From: Pseudomonadales bacterium | GTDB taxonomy: Bacteria; Pseudomonadota; Gammaproteobacteria; Pseudomonadales; Pseudohongiellaceae | Length of the DNA stretch: 64,000 bases | Direction of reading: 5' to 3' | Assembly (NCBI GenBank): GCA_022822865.1 | Contig: JAJDYJ010000039.1 | Location: forward strand, 62,001 to 126,000 | In this document: piece by piece, positions 37,230 through 46,328 of the stretch | Numbering within the stretch: the stretch's first letter is position 1 | Layout of the letters: every line of letters begins with the position of its first letter | Position numbers and translations under genes: made by a program | The notes under the pieces: model-generated | What the model was told of the DNA's origin: nothing | What the model saw: only the letters and a program-made list of their open reading frames with translations | Databases searched by the model: none

Positions 37230-37997
37230 CTACTCGCCGCCCTGGCTGAATTTTTCGAAGTTCGCCTTGGTTTCGGCGAGTTTCGAGAGCGCCGCGGTCT
37301 GGGTTTGCTCGTAGCGATAGCCGTTTCGTAGCGTCATTTCTTCGGTGAATTCGAAAGAACGCTTGGCGGCCATGATTGCATCCGCATGTTTGGAGGCGAT
37401 TTCTTCCGCGATACCATGGGCCGCGGGCAGCAGCTCCTCTGGCGGCAGACATTGCGAGACCGCGTTCATTCGATACAGTTCGGGCCCCGTGATTCGCCGT
37501 GCAGTGTAGATCATCAGACGGGCGTCGGATGGGCTGAACATGCGCAGCAGGTGCCTCACGCCGCCCGCCATGCCGAAATTGACTTCAGTCATTGAGAAGA
37601 AGGCGTTTTCGGATGCGAGCACGATGTCGCAGACCGAGGCCAGAACGCAGCCCGCGCCGACCGCCGCGCCGTTGATGGCGCCGACAACGGGCTTGGGGCA
37701 TTCGAGCACGACATCGAAAGATGCGCGCACTATCCGGTTATGTTCAGCGAAACCGCCTGGCCTGGAATGAATCAGTTCCCGCTCTTTCAGATCTGCCCCC
37801 GCCGAAAAACATTTGCCTTCCCCGGTCAGCACGATAGCGCGGACTTCGTCATTCAATCCAAGCTGGTCGAAGACGGAAATCAACTCAAGCCGCGCTTGCC
37901 GGTTCTGTGCGTTTACCGGAGGCCGGGCGAGCGTCACCGTGGCGACTCCCGAATCGATCGAAACCTTCAGGTTTTCAACTTCGCTGAACAGCGGCAT
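37230..37997 (-). CDS. Enoyl-CoA hydratase/isomerase
   Basis: This 255-residue crotonase-fold enzyme acts on acyl-CoA substrates. The oxyanion-hole segments FSAGADLKE (near 65) and GAINGAAVGAGC (near 108) are intact, and the catalytic Glu region SMTEVNFGMAGG is present. The gene is convergent with the tartrate dehydrogenase-like gene and lies downstream of the FAD monooxygenase on the same strand, about 100 bases away. It may hydrate a CoA intermediate of the island's pathway or act in a retro-Claisen step. Confidence 0.88.
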   Translation of the reverse strand: MPLFSEVENLKVSIDSGVATVTLARPPVNAQNRQARLELISVFDQLGLNDEVRAIVLTGEGKCFSAGADLKERELIHSRPGGFAEHNRIVRASFDVVLECPKPVVGAINGAAVGAGCVLASVCDIVLASENAFFSMTEVNFGMAGGVRHLLRMFSPSDARLMIYTARRITGPELYRMNAVSQCLPPEELLPAAHGIAEEIASKHADAIMAAKRSFEFTEEMTLRNGYRYEQTQTAALSKLAETKANFEKFSQGGE

Positions 37998-38094
37998 GTT
38001 TCGTTTCCTGTGTTCTCGTTTCCCGATATCCCTGGCGGGGTACTGATGTGAAAGGTGCGAACTCTATATTTTCGTCAGGACGCTGTCCAGCAGA

Positions 38095-39345
38095 TCAAGC
38101 TTCCCGTTGGTGGGCGACCTTGTTGACTTCCGCTATGGTGAATCCAGCCGCTTGCTTGTAGCGCATCGAGATCTCTTCGAGTTCCCGGCGCGGAATCACT
38201 TGCTCAATATCGTCGAATCCTTCGGGTGCGCGTTCTTCCGCAAGTTGCATGACCTGCTCAGGCCCGTTGTTACGATTCATGAGCACGATTTTTGCGGTAG
38301 CCGGACGCCTTGCTTCCTCGTAGGCTGAAAATGCCTCGATTACATCGTCGCGCGCGGCCAGTTCGGCAGCCAGTTTTTCGGCATCGAGAATGCCCTGGGA
38401 AGCGCCGTTCGAACCGATCGGATACATGGGATGCGCCGCGTCTCCGATCAGGGTCATGCGACCATGGCTCCAGCGCGGCAGGGGATTCCTGTCCGAGAGA
38501 GGAAACTCGTAAACCGCCTCGCAATCTTCGATGAGAGCGGGTATGTCCAGCCAGGAGAAGCGCCAGTCCCGGAAAGGTTCCTTGAAGGCTTCGGCGGATA
38601 CCCGCCTGTTCCAGTCCTGGCGCCCGGGATTGAAGTCGGGTCTGGACAATTCGGCTATCCAGTTGATCAGCGCCAACCCTTTTTCCGGCCCGGAAATCGG
38701 GTAGGCTACGAATTTGCAGTCCTGGTGGCCCGCCATGAACATCGTGCGAGCGTCGAGAAACGCCCGCGAACGAGTAGTGCCGCGCCATAATATCCGGCCG
38801 CCGTAAATCGGCTTGCCTTCGTCGGGGTAGAGTACTTCGCGGGCGCTGGAATTGATGCCGTCCGCGGCGATCAGGCAGCCACCCTCCATCTCGTGGATTC
38901 TTCCCGACTTGTCCGCGAAGCGGGCGATGATTTTTGCGCTGCAGTCTTTCCAGCCGACCAGTTTCATGCCGGTTGTTACGCTGGCCACGCCCAGCTCCGA
39001 CCGCACCTGCTCCAGCAACATGAACTGGAGCGTTCCCCGATGAATGGAGTATTGAGGAACAGGGTAACCGGCCGCCACCCCGCGCGGTTCCGTCCAGATC
39101 AATTGTCCGAATTTGTTGTAGTAATGCAGTGCGCTGGTGCGTACGGCATCCGCATCGAGCCTTTCGGCGAATCCCAGGTCATGAAGAATTCTCGCCGAAT
39201 GAGGCAGGAGATTGATCCCGACGCCAAGCGGCTTCAATTCGGAAACCGATTCGAAAACTCGAACTTCGCGACCCTGCCGGTGCAGCATCAATGCGAGAAC
39301 CAGGCCGACCGGGCCCGCCCCGGCGATCAGAACGGTTTTACTCAT
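38095..39345 (-). CDS. FAD-dependent aromatic monooxygenase
   Basis: This 416-residue group A flavin hydroxylase is similar in layout to PhzS, salicylate and 6-hydroxynicotinate hydroxylases. It shows the FAD motif IAGAGPVGLVLALML, the DG motif LIAADGINSSAREVL and the GD motif LIGDAAHPMYPIGSNGASQGI. These enzymes hydroxylate aromatic or heteroaromatic rings using NAD(P)H and O2, which would prepare a substrate for ring cleavage. It lacks an export signal. It is divergent from a TonB receptor, and the shared 24-base element lies 25 bases before its start. Confidence 0.88.
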   Translation of the reverse strand: MSKTVLIAGAGPVGLVLALMLHRQGREVRVFESVSELKPLGVGINLLPHSARILHDLGFAERLDADAVRTSALHYYNKFGQLIWTEPRGVAAGYPVPQYSIHRGTLQFMLLEQVRSELGVASVTTGMKLVGWKDCSAKIIARFADKSGRIHEMEGGCLIAADGINSSAREVLYPDEGKPIYGGRILWRGTTRSRAFLDARTMFMAGHQDCKFVAYPISGPEKGLALINWIAELSRPDFNPGRQDWNRRVSAEAFKEPFRDWRFSWLDIPALIEDCEAVYEFPLSDRNPLPRWSHGRMTLIGDAAHPMYPIGSNGASQGILDAEKLAAELAARDDVIEAFSAYEEARRPATAKIVLMNRNNGPEQVMQLAEERAPEGFDDIEQVIPRRELEEISMRYKQAAGFTIAEVNKVAHQREA

Positions 39346-39370
39346 GCCCCGTAGCCCCGAGAATCCGGAA

Positions 39371-39394
39371 ATTATGCAAATTAATTAAATAATC
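39371..39394. promoter_or_regulatory. Shared A/T-rich operator or promoter element, copy 2
   Basis: This is the second copy of the 24-base element at 34662-34685, differing at three positions. It lies 25 bases upstream of the monooxygenase start and 175 bases upstream of the TonB receptor start. The same ATTA-N15-TAAT inverted repeat and minus-strand CATAAT are present. It suggests common control of both divergent units, probably by the LysR protein at 33744-34652. Confidence 0.6.
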
Positions 39395-39569
39395 TCCCAA
39401 AATTGAGAAATCGCCTGTTTCCAGAATCATAATCCCAATTAGCCACGATGCCGGCTGCAATTTCCGGCTGGAAATTGTCGGTCCACGAGACCGCGTCGGA
39501 GAAGCAAATTCATCGTGTTCCGCCTTTCGATCCGGCATGGATTGAATCACAACGGTCAGGGGAGTCTCT

Positions 39570-42341
39570 ATGAACAGAAAATTTTCTTCAACCGCAGCGG
39601 TAATGGTCGGACTTACCTTGTCGCAAGCTTTGTACGCGCAACAGACGGAAATCGAGGAGATCACCGTCGTCGGCACGGGAACCTCGATTCGTGGAGTCGC
39701 TCCCGTGGGCGCGAACGTGATCAGTATCGAGCATGAGGATCTGCTGAACACCACCTCGGTCGACACCACGTCCTTTATCCGGGATCTTCCGCAGGGATCG
39801 GGTCTTGCCGTGCAGGAAGTACAGGCAGTGGGAGGCAATGTGGGTTTCGCCCAGGGCGTCAATCTGCGCGGCCTCGGCAACAATGCGACGCTGGTGCTAT
39901 TCGATGGCCACCGTCTCGTCGGGCAAGGCGTAACTTCGCAGTTTGCCGATCCGAACCAGCTTCCCATCTCGGCTATCGAGCGGGTCGAAGTCGTAACCGA
40001 CGCGGCTTCGGCGGTCTACGGTTCGGATGCGATCGCCGGCGTGGTGAACTTTATCCTGCGCGACGATTTCGAAGGCCTCGAAGTCAACGCCCGCTATACC
40101 GATTCCCTGTACCAGGCCACCGCCATGGATCTGCTGGCGGGTTTCAACTGGGATTCGGGGAATGCCTGGGTGGGAGCGATGTTCGAGGACCGCGGCACCT
40201 TCCGCCGCAACGAGCGCCCCTACCTGATGCAGAATCTGACGCAATTCGGCGGCAACGATGGCCGAATCAGCGGTCTCAACGTGCGCCCCGGCCCGACGCC
40301 GAACATCATTGCCAACGGCACGGTTTACGGTGTGCCGGTAACCGGCGGCAGGGTGCCCACCGCCGGGGAAGTGCTGGCCCTTGAGGGACAGCAATCGATA
40401 TCGGACCAGGGCGACGAACAGAACTATTGGCCCGACCGCGAGCGGCTCGCGGTCTCCTTCCGGGCCCGCCAGGACATTCTCGACGACCGCGGCCAGCTAA
40501 CCCTGACGGGTATCTACAGCAAGCGCGAAAGCTGGTATCAGCAGTTCAACACATCGCGAACCTCTACGGTCAGGCCCAGCAGCCCTTACTGGATCGATGG
40601 TCTGACCAACGCCCGCAGCTACCGCATGGCATACAGCTACTATTACAACAATCAGGGACCGGGGTCGGTCGAAGTGCTGAATTCGCCGGTTGAAGACGCT
40701 TTCAATGTCTATCTCGATCTTACTTACGACTTGACCGACGACTGGCAGTTTTCCGCCAATTACACCCACGGCAAGAACGATGGCTGCGGCCGTTGCGGAA
40801 AGCGTCTGAATTCGCGAGTGGCGGATGCGGGCTACAACGACGCCAGCAGATCCTCCACCGCCTATTCGAACATATTCAATCCCTTCGTCCAGGGCCCCCA
40901 GACCGAATTCATGAATCTGGTGTTCGGCCCCCAGGATCAGCAGACCAATTTCGATCTCGATCGCGGAAGCCTGAAATTCGAGGGCGGGTTGTTTGAAACC
41001 GCCGGCGGTCAGAGTCGGGTGGCGTTCGGCGTGGACCACGAAGAAACCAGGCAGGTTCTGTTTCTGAACGGAGTTGGCCGGGCCAACCCGCCGGCGCCCT
41101 TTGTGCTGCGCGATACCGAGTCGGACCGTAGCGTGAGTTCGGCCTATGTAGAGTTCTATGTTCCCGTTGTAGGGCCCGCAAACGCCAGGCCCGGGATGGA
41201 AGTCCTGAACCTCAGTCTGGCGGTTCGTCATGACGACTACAGCGATGCCGGCGCCACGACCAATCCCCGCATCGCGACCACCTGGGAGCCGAACGATGCG
41301 CTTTCCTTCCGCGCAAGCTGGGGCCAGGCTTTCCGGGCGCCCACGCTGGTGGAAACAAATCCGGGCGTGCTCGAGCAGATCCGGCGACGGGAGTACCAGA
41401 ATGGCGCGAACGACCCCAATCTACCGATATTCGACGAGTTGACCGGCACGACTCCGGTGATCGACCGAATCGGCAATACGCCGGGTCTTGGACCCGAGAC
41501 CGCGGAAATGTGGACGCTTGGCCTTGATATCACTCCCGCCGCCATTGATGGTCTGCGAATTTCAACCACGTACTACGATGTTTCCTACGAAGGCCGAATC
41601 CAGGCGTTGCCGAACCAGGCGGCCGCGATCGCCACCCCGGAAAACCGTCGCTTGTACGATCCGTTCATTACGATTGCGCCGCAGCCCACCACCTGTGTGA
41701 ACGGAGATTTCTCGACGTACAATCCGCTGTATTTTCCCTACGTGAACAGCCCCAATCTGTTTCGCAACGCAGCCGTCGACGATTGTACGCTCGGCGGCAT
41801 CATCCTCGGCGGCACCCGCAATCTCGGGACCACCAATCAGAGTGGCGTAGACCTGCTGGTGGATTACGACTGGTTCAATGAAGCCGGTGAATGGTCGGCC
41901 GCGCTGAACGTTTCCAAGATATTGGGCCTTGAGCAAAGTCTTCTGCCGGCCGGAGACCTCACCGAACAACTGGACTCCATCGGATTCCAGAACAGCACTC
42001 GGGCGACTGGCCGGGTCGGCTGGCGTCAGGACCGCTGGAGCGCAAGTCTGGACGCAACGTATATCGGTTCCTACGTAAACGACTTGCCCATAACGGTGAA
42101 TCGGGTACGCCGCCCGGTAGAGACCGTTGACGCCTGGGTAACGCTGGGCGCCAACCTCACCTACGCCGTTCCGTATACCGACAATGCCGGCTGGCTGAGC
42201 GGAACCCGGATCGGATTGAGCATCGACAATCTGACCGACGAGGATCCGCCCATCGTCCTCTTCAGCGACGACGGCATGGACTACGCCAACGCGAACCCGT
42301 TCGGAAGGATCATGTCCATCACCGTGCAGAAGCAGTTCTGA
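39570..42341 (+). CDS. TonB-dependent outer-membrane receptor of the catabolic island
   Basis: This 923-residue receptor has a signal peptide (ALYAQQ), the plug motifs EIEEITVVGTGTSIRG, NLRGLGNNATLVLFDGHR and AASAVYGSDAIAGVVNF, a long barrel and a C-terminal Phe (SITVQKQF). A GGGGAG ribosome site precedes ATG 39570. It is divergent from the FAD monooxygenase and is followed on the same strand by the exported dioxygenase, metallo-hydrolase and tandem hydrolase. This suggests it brings the pathway's substrate into the periplasm. Confidence 0.92.
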   Translation: MNRKFSSTAAVMVGLTLSQALYAQQTEIEEITVVGTGTSIRGVAPVGANVISIEHEDLLNTTSVDTTSFIRDLPQGSGLAVQEVQAVGGNVGFAQGVNLRGLGNNATLVLFDGHRLVGQGVTSQFADPNQLPISAIERVEVVTDAASAVYGSDAIAGVVNFILRDDFEGLEVNARYTDSLYQATAMDLLAGFNWDSGNAWVGAMFEDRGTFRRNERPYLMQNLTQFGGNDGRISGLNVRPGPTPNIIANGTVYGVPVTGGRVPTAGEVLALEGQQSISDQGDEQNYWPDRERLAVSFRARQDILDDRGQLTLTGIYSKRESWYQQFNTSRTSTVRPSSPYWIDGLTNARSYRMAYSYYYNNQGPGSVEVLNSPVEDAFNVYLDLTYDLTDDWQFSANYTHGKNDGCGRCGKRLNSRVADAGYNDASRSSTAYSNIFNPFVQGPQTEFMNLVFGPQDQQTNFDLDRGSLKFEGGLFETAGGQSRVAFGVDHEETRQVLFLNGVGRANPPAPFVLRDTESDRSVSSAYVEFYVPVVGPANARPGMEVLNLSLAVRHDDYSDAGATTNPRIATTWEPNDALSFRASWGQAFRAPTLVETNPGVLEQIRRREYQNGANDPNLPIFDELTGTTPVIDRIGNTPGLGPETAEMWTLGLDITPAAIDGLRISTTYYDVSYEGRIQALPNQAAAIATPENRRLYDPFITIAPQPTTCVNGDFSTYNPLYFPYVNSPNLFRNAAVDDCTLGGIILGGTRNLGTTNQSGVDLLVDYDWFNEAGEWSAALNVSKILGLEQSLLPAGDLTEQLDSIGFQNSTRATGRVGWRQDRWSASLDATYIGSYVNDLPITVNRVRRPVETVDAWVTLGANLTYAVPYTDNAGWLSGTRIGLSIDNLTDEDPPIVLFSDDGMDYANANPFGRIMSITVQKQF

Positions 42342-42486
42342 CAGGCGTTGCCCGGCTGGAATTGTCGGCCAACTCCCAGGCCGGCGATTTCTGCGCGAGC
42401 GTCTTTCAGGAAAATCTTGTGCAAGCGCATCCGGCTGGGCACAATCGGATGGCTCGAATGAAAATGCGGAATAAAGAGGTTGACCC

Positions 42487-43194
42487 GTGAAAAGAAGACA
42501 GATGATCGCAGGCTCGCTGGGCGCGCTGCTGGCCGGAAGTTTCGGCAGATTGCATGCGGCGGAAAATGAAGAACTCTTCATTCCGCCGCAATCGTGCAAG
42601 GAAACCCTGCGACTTACCCAAGGACCGTATCTTACGCAAAGCCCGCTCCGCTCCGACGTTCGGGGCGGCCGGGAAGGCGTCCCCTTGCGACTCAGACTCA
42701 GGGTGCTCGACCATTATTACTGCACTCCGGTCGAAGGCGTTCTCGTTGAACTCTGGGGTTGCGACGCCGAGGGAATCTATTCCAATGTCGAGAACATCAT
42801 CTTCGATTACGAGACGACCGAGCGCAGTGGAATCGCCCAGGACACGCGCGGAACGGACTTTCTGAGAGGGCACCAATTCACGGACAGCAACGGGGAAGTA
42901 GAGTTCCTGACCAATATCCCCGGCTGGTACGCGGGCCGCCTGCCCCACATTCACGTGCGAACCGTGGCGGTGCGCGAATGGACCGCGCTGGATACGCAAC
43001 TGTTTATCCCGAGAGATGTCGAACGCCGCGTATTTGCTTCGGGCGCCTATGCCAGCCACGGCCAGAATCCGTGGACGATAGACAGGGATCTCGTCGTCAA
43101 GGGAGATCAGAGTATCGTGGATGAGTTGACTATCCCCATGTCGGAAGAGGGCGAAGGCTTCGCGGGTGAGTTCACCATATCCATGACAGCCTGA
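42487..43194 (+). CDS. Exported intradiol ring-cleavage dioxygenase
   Basis: This 235-residue non-haem Fe(III) dioxygenase of the catechol/protocatechuate 3,4-dioxygenase superfamily cleaves between two ring hydroxyls. All four likely iron ligands are present: Tyr98 (WGCDAEGIY), Tyr148 (PGWYAGR), His154 and His156 (PHIHVR). Unlike the usual cytoplasmic enzymes it carries an N-terminal signal (MKRRQMIAGSLGALLAG, cleaved near LHAAE), possibly a weak Tat signal. It starts at GTG after AAAGAGG and overlaps the next MBL gene by one base (TGATG). Confidence 0.85.
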   Translation: MKRRQMIAGSLGALLAGSFGRLHAAENEELFIPPQSCKETLRLTQGPYLTQSPLRSDVRGGREGVPLRLRLRVLDHYYCTPVEGVLVELWGCDAEGIYSNVENIIFDYETTERSGIAQDTRGTDFLRGHQFTDSNGEVEFLTNIPGWYAGRLPHIHVRTVAVREWTALDTQLFIPRDVERRVFASGAYASHGQNPWTIDRDLVVKGDQSIVDELTIPMSEEGEGFAGEFTISMTA

Positions 43195-44465
43195 TGCAGA
43201 TGGACATTCGAAAAAGCCTGTTGTTATCGATTGCCATAACGGCGGCCGGCGCAAACGCGCAAGTTTCCGACGATCCGCTGAATAGTTCGTCCATCCAGGC
43301 CAGGGCGAAGATTTTCGGCTCCGAGAACGTCGATTCCGTCACGGGTGAGACGCCAGGGGACAAGGTCATTTTTTCCTGGCTGTCCAACTCGACTTTCGCG
43401 GCCTCCATCGAGGGCAGGGTGGTTCTGCTGGACACCTTCGTAACCCGGCTGGAAGTCGAACCGGGGCGTACGCCAGTCGTCGTCGGCGATATGGTGGATT
43501 TACGCCCGGAAGCGATTCTGCTGGGACACGGTCATGGCGACCACGCCAACAACGCGGCCTATATTGCCGGCAAGACCGGCGCCGTCATCTACGCTTCCGA
43601 GGAAACCTGCGGTGTCATGCGCCGGGATTTCGAGCGAATCAGCAACGACCCGTTGATCCAGAGTCATCCGGTCGCGAGATTCGACGCATCCGCCGCGCTG
43701 GAATGCGTCGACGTGACCACGGCCGATTCCGTGCCGGGAACGGAAGTCGTGACTTTGCCGGTGCTCGAACCCCAGGCCTGCGTAATCGCCTTTCGCCATT
43801 TGCATTCGATCGCGGTTCCCCCGGACGACAGCTTCCCGCCTACGCCCGTGCGGATCATCGTCGATCCGCGGGATGAGGAATTGTTTCCGCGCGGCACTCC
43901 CTTGACCCCGGAAGAGGATCCGCTGCCGGGACAGATGGACTTGACGACATTCGGCAATCCTGGTGGCGGGGTCAGCATCTTTTACAGCTTTGTGCTTCGA
44001 GGCGGCGAAAATTTCACCTTTGTCTGGCACAACACCGCGGGAGCGCTAAAGGAAGGCAAGGGAAGAGGATGGGACGGCACACCGGAAGACGGCCGGCGCA
44101 TCATTGCCGTGCTTGAATCTCTTCCCCCGACGGACGTACAGATGGGAACGGCTTCCAGCGGCAACTTCAACAATAACGGACTGCGCGACCTGATCATGTA
44201 TCAGGAAGCATTGCAGCCGCGCATCTACATCCCGAATCACATCACGTCTGGCACCGCGACGCGGGAAGCTTCTTCGCTTTCCGTTTACGCTGGATACATC
44301 GAACAATTGCAATTGATGGGAAGGCCTCGCGAGGAATGGCCGGAAATACGCTGGCTGATCGACCCGACCGACTATCTCAAGCCTATCGCTTTCGATACGA
44401 CGAGTGCCGCCTGGGCCAATCCCCGGAAACAGGACAGTTTCGATCGGTTCTGCGCCGCCGGCTAG
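43194..44465 (+). CDS. Exported metallo-beta-lactamase-fold hydrolase
   Basis: This 423-residue protein has a signal peptide (SLLLSIAITAAGANAQ) and an MBL zinc motif GHGHGDHANN near residue 107. It has long inserts and four mature-part cysteines, and lacks the strong B3-like pattern of the other two MBL proteins in the window. It is coupled to the dioxygenase start-to-stop, so it may hydrolyse the ring-opening or lactone product in the periplasm. An alternative ATG at 43200 is possible. The exact reaction is unknown. Confidence 0.8.
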   Translation: MQMDIRKSLLLSIAITAAGANAQVSDDPLNSSSIQARAKIFGSENVDSVTGETPGDKVIFSWLSNSTFAASIEGRVVLLDTFVTRLEVEPGRTPVVVGDMVDLRPEAILLGHGHGDHANNAAYIAGKTGAVIYASEETCGVMRRDFERISNDPLIQSHPVARFDASAALECVDVTTADSVPGTEVVTLPVLEPQACVIAFRHLHSIAVPPDDSFPPTPVRIIVDPRDEELFPRGTPLTPEEDPLPGQMDLTTFGNPGGGVSIFYSFVLRGGENFTFVWHNTAGALKEGKGRGWDGTPEDGRRIIAVLESLPPTDVQMGTASSGNFNNNGLRDLIMYQEALQPRIYIPNHITSGTATREASSLSVYAGYIEQLQLMGRPREEWPEIRWLIDPTDYLKPIAFDTTSAAWANPRKQDSFDRFCAAG

Positions 44466-44492
44466 CGGAATTGATTTGTACCGGATTCAATT

Positions 44493-46298
44493 GTGTTCGG
44501 AACCACGAACAATTCAATACCTGAATTCCTGGCAAGGCTCCTGATTTTATTGAGCCTGACTTCCACACAGCAGGCGTTCGCCCAATCCGGGGATCTGCCC
44601 ATCCAGGTCGTCGAGGCGCAACAAACCTGGGAGGATGTACCGGAGCAGGCGGCCGCCACCGAGGGTCTTCTGGATGTCGGCGGGGCCAGAATCTGGTACT
44701 GGGATACGGGTGGCGAAGGCGAACCCGTGGTATTGGTCCACCCCTTCAGCGGCAGTGCCCTGATCTGGGGTTATCAGCAACCGGTACTGGCGCAGGCCGG
44801 CTATCGCGTCATCGCCTATTCACGCCGCGGTCACTACGGTTCCGACGTCGGATCGGAAGAGAGTCCAGGCACGGGCGCCGGCGATCTGTATCGACTGGCC
44901 GAGCATCTCGGCCTCGAAAAATTCCACTTGGTAGGATTTGCCGCGGGGGCCGATGTCCTGCCGGATTTTGCCGTCTCCTTTCCCGATCGCCTGATGAGTC
45001 TGACTATCGCCTGCACGATCGGAGTGCCTGGCGATCCCGCCTACCGCGAGACCGACAGTACGCTCCTGCCGCCTGAATTCAGGGCGCTTCCGGCATGGCT
45101 GAAAGAACTCAGCGCCGCTTACAGGGCCGCCAATCCCGATGGAACGGAGGAATGGCGCCGACTGGAATCGATCTCGAAAACACAACGCGTGGCGGTGCCG
45201 GCCCTGACCAATGTCACTCCGGCGATGATCGCCGGAATCGATGTGCCCGTATTGCTCTTGACCGGGGATTCGGACCTGTACATGCCTCCCGAGCGACTAC
45301 GCGCCTACGCCGATTACTGGACCGATCCGGAAGTGGCGGTCTTTCGCGAAGCAGGACATTCGGTTTATTGGGAGCAGCCCGAGGGATTCAATCGTCTACT
45401 GCTGGATTTTCTGCGGCGAAATTCCGCGCGGGAGCGGATTTCAGGTCAATTCGGCGGCGAGGTGAACACAATTCCCGGTCAGTCCGAATGGCGACCGGAA
45501 CCGGAGCAGGCGCCGGTCGAGGAAGGCTATGTCGATGTCGGCGGTGGCGTACGCCTTTGGTACTGGGATACCGGCGGCGAAGGCGAACCGGTGATTCTAT
45601 TGCATCCCTACACGGGCAGCGCCGCAATCTGGGGATATCAGCAACCCGTGCTGGCCGGCGCGGGTTTTCGCGTGATCGCCTATTCCCGGCGAGGACACTA
45701 CCGGTCGGATGCAGGTCCCCCGGACGATCCGGGCAACCATGTCGATGACCTTCACGCGCTGGTGGAGCACCTGGGATTGACGAGATTTCATCTGGTCGGC
45801 AGCGCGGCCGGGGGATTCATCGTTCCCGACTATGCCGCCAGCTATCCGGAACACCTCATAAGCATGACGATCGCCACCAGCACCGGCGGCGCCGTCGATT
45901 CTGATTACACCGCCACTTTTTTCAGAATTCGCACTCCGGAAATCGTCGAACTTCCTCATTGGATAAAGGAGTTGGGGCCTTCCTATCGGGCGTCTTACCC
46001 GGAAGGCGTACAACGCTGGCGGGATCTGGAAGCGCAATCCGTACACCGGGTCATGCGGCCTCCCGCGAAGAACCGTCTGACCTGGGACGTTTACGAGAAC
46101 ATGCGGACGCCGGCGCTGCTGATTGGCGCGGACGCCGACATGTACATGCCGCCAACGATGTTGCGTGAACTGGCAAGTCACTTGCGAGACCCTGAAGTCG
46201 TAACGATCGTGGACTCCGGCCATTCGGCCTACTGGGAGCAATATGAAGCGTTCAATTCCGTGCTGCTTGATTTTCTGCAACGCCACCGGGCGAACTGA
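44493..46298 (+). CDS. Exported tandem alpha/beta-hydrolase-fold protein with altered nucleophile
   Basis: This 601-residue protein has a signal peptide (ending near QQAFAQ) and two homologous alpha/beta-hydrolase domains at about residues 55-310 and 340-598. Each repeats the WYWDTGGEGEP...GYQQPVL...AYSRRGHY block. In both, the nucleophile elbow GxSxG is changed: GFAAG (Ala150) and GSAAG (Ala438). The acid Asp (GDSDLYMPP, GADADMYMPP) and His (AGHSVYWEQ, SGHSAYWEQ) are kept. It starts at GTG 27 bases after the MBL gene. It may be a lyase, a cofactor-free oxygenase-like enzyme or a binding protein. Confidence 0.82.
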   Translation: MFGTTNNSIPEFLARLLILLSLTSTQQAFAQSGDLPIQVVEAQQTWEDVPEQAAATEGLLDVGGARIWYWDTGGEGEPVVLVHPFSGSALIWGYQQPVLAQAGYRVIAYSRRGHYGSDVGSEESPGTGAGDLYRLAEHLGLEKFHLVGFAAGADVLPDFAVSFPDRLMSLTIACTIGVPGDPAYRETDSTLLPPEFRALPAWLKELSAAYRAANPDGTEEWRRLESISKTQRVAVPALTNVTPAMIAGIDVPVLLLTGDSDLYMPPERLRAYADYWTDPEVAVFREAGHSVYWEQPEGFNRLLLDFLRRNSARERISGQFGGEVNTIPGQSEWRPEPEQAPVEEGYVDVGGGVRLWYWDTGGEGEPVILLHPYTGSAAIWGYQQPVLAGAGFRVIAYSRRGHYRSDAGPPDDPGNHVDDLHALVEHLGLTRFHLVGSAAGGFIVPDYAASYPEHLISMTIATSTGGAVDSDYTATFFRIRTPEIVELPHWIKELGPSYRASYPEGVQRWRDLEAQSVHRVMRPPAKNRLTWDVYENMRTPALLIGADADMYMPPTMLRELASHLRDPEVVTIVDSGHSAYWEQYEAFNSVLLDFLQRHRAN

Positions 46299-46328
46299 AG
46301 CATCGGCTGACTGACAGGGAGACTTTTT

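Noticed and set aside
39338-39967. Minus-strand reading frame overlapping the start of the TonB receptor
   Set aside because: It is a shadow of the receptor gene, is rich in low-complexity residues and has no recognisable domain.
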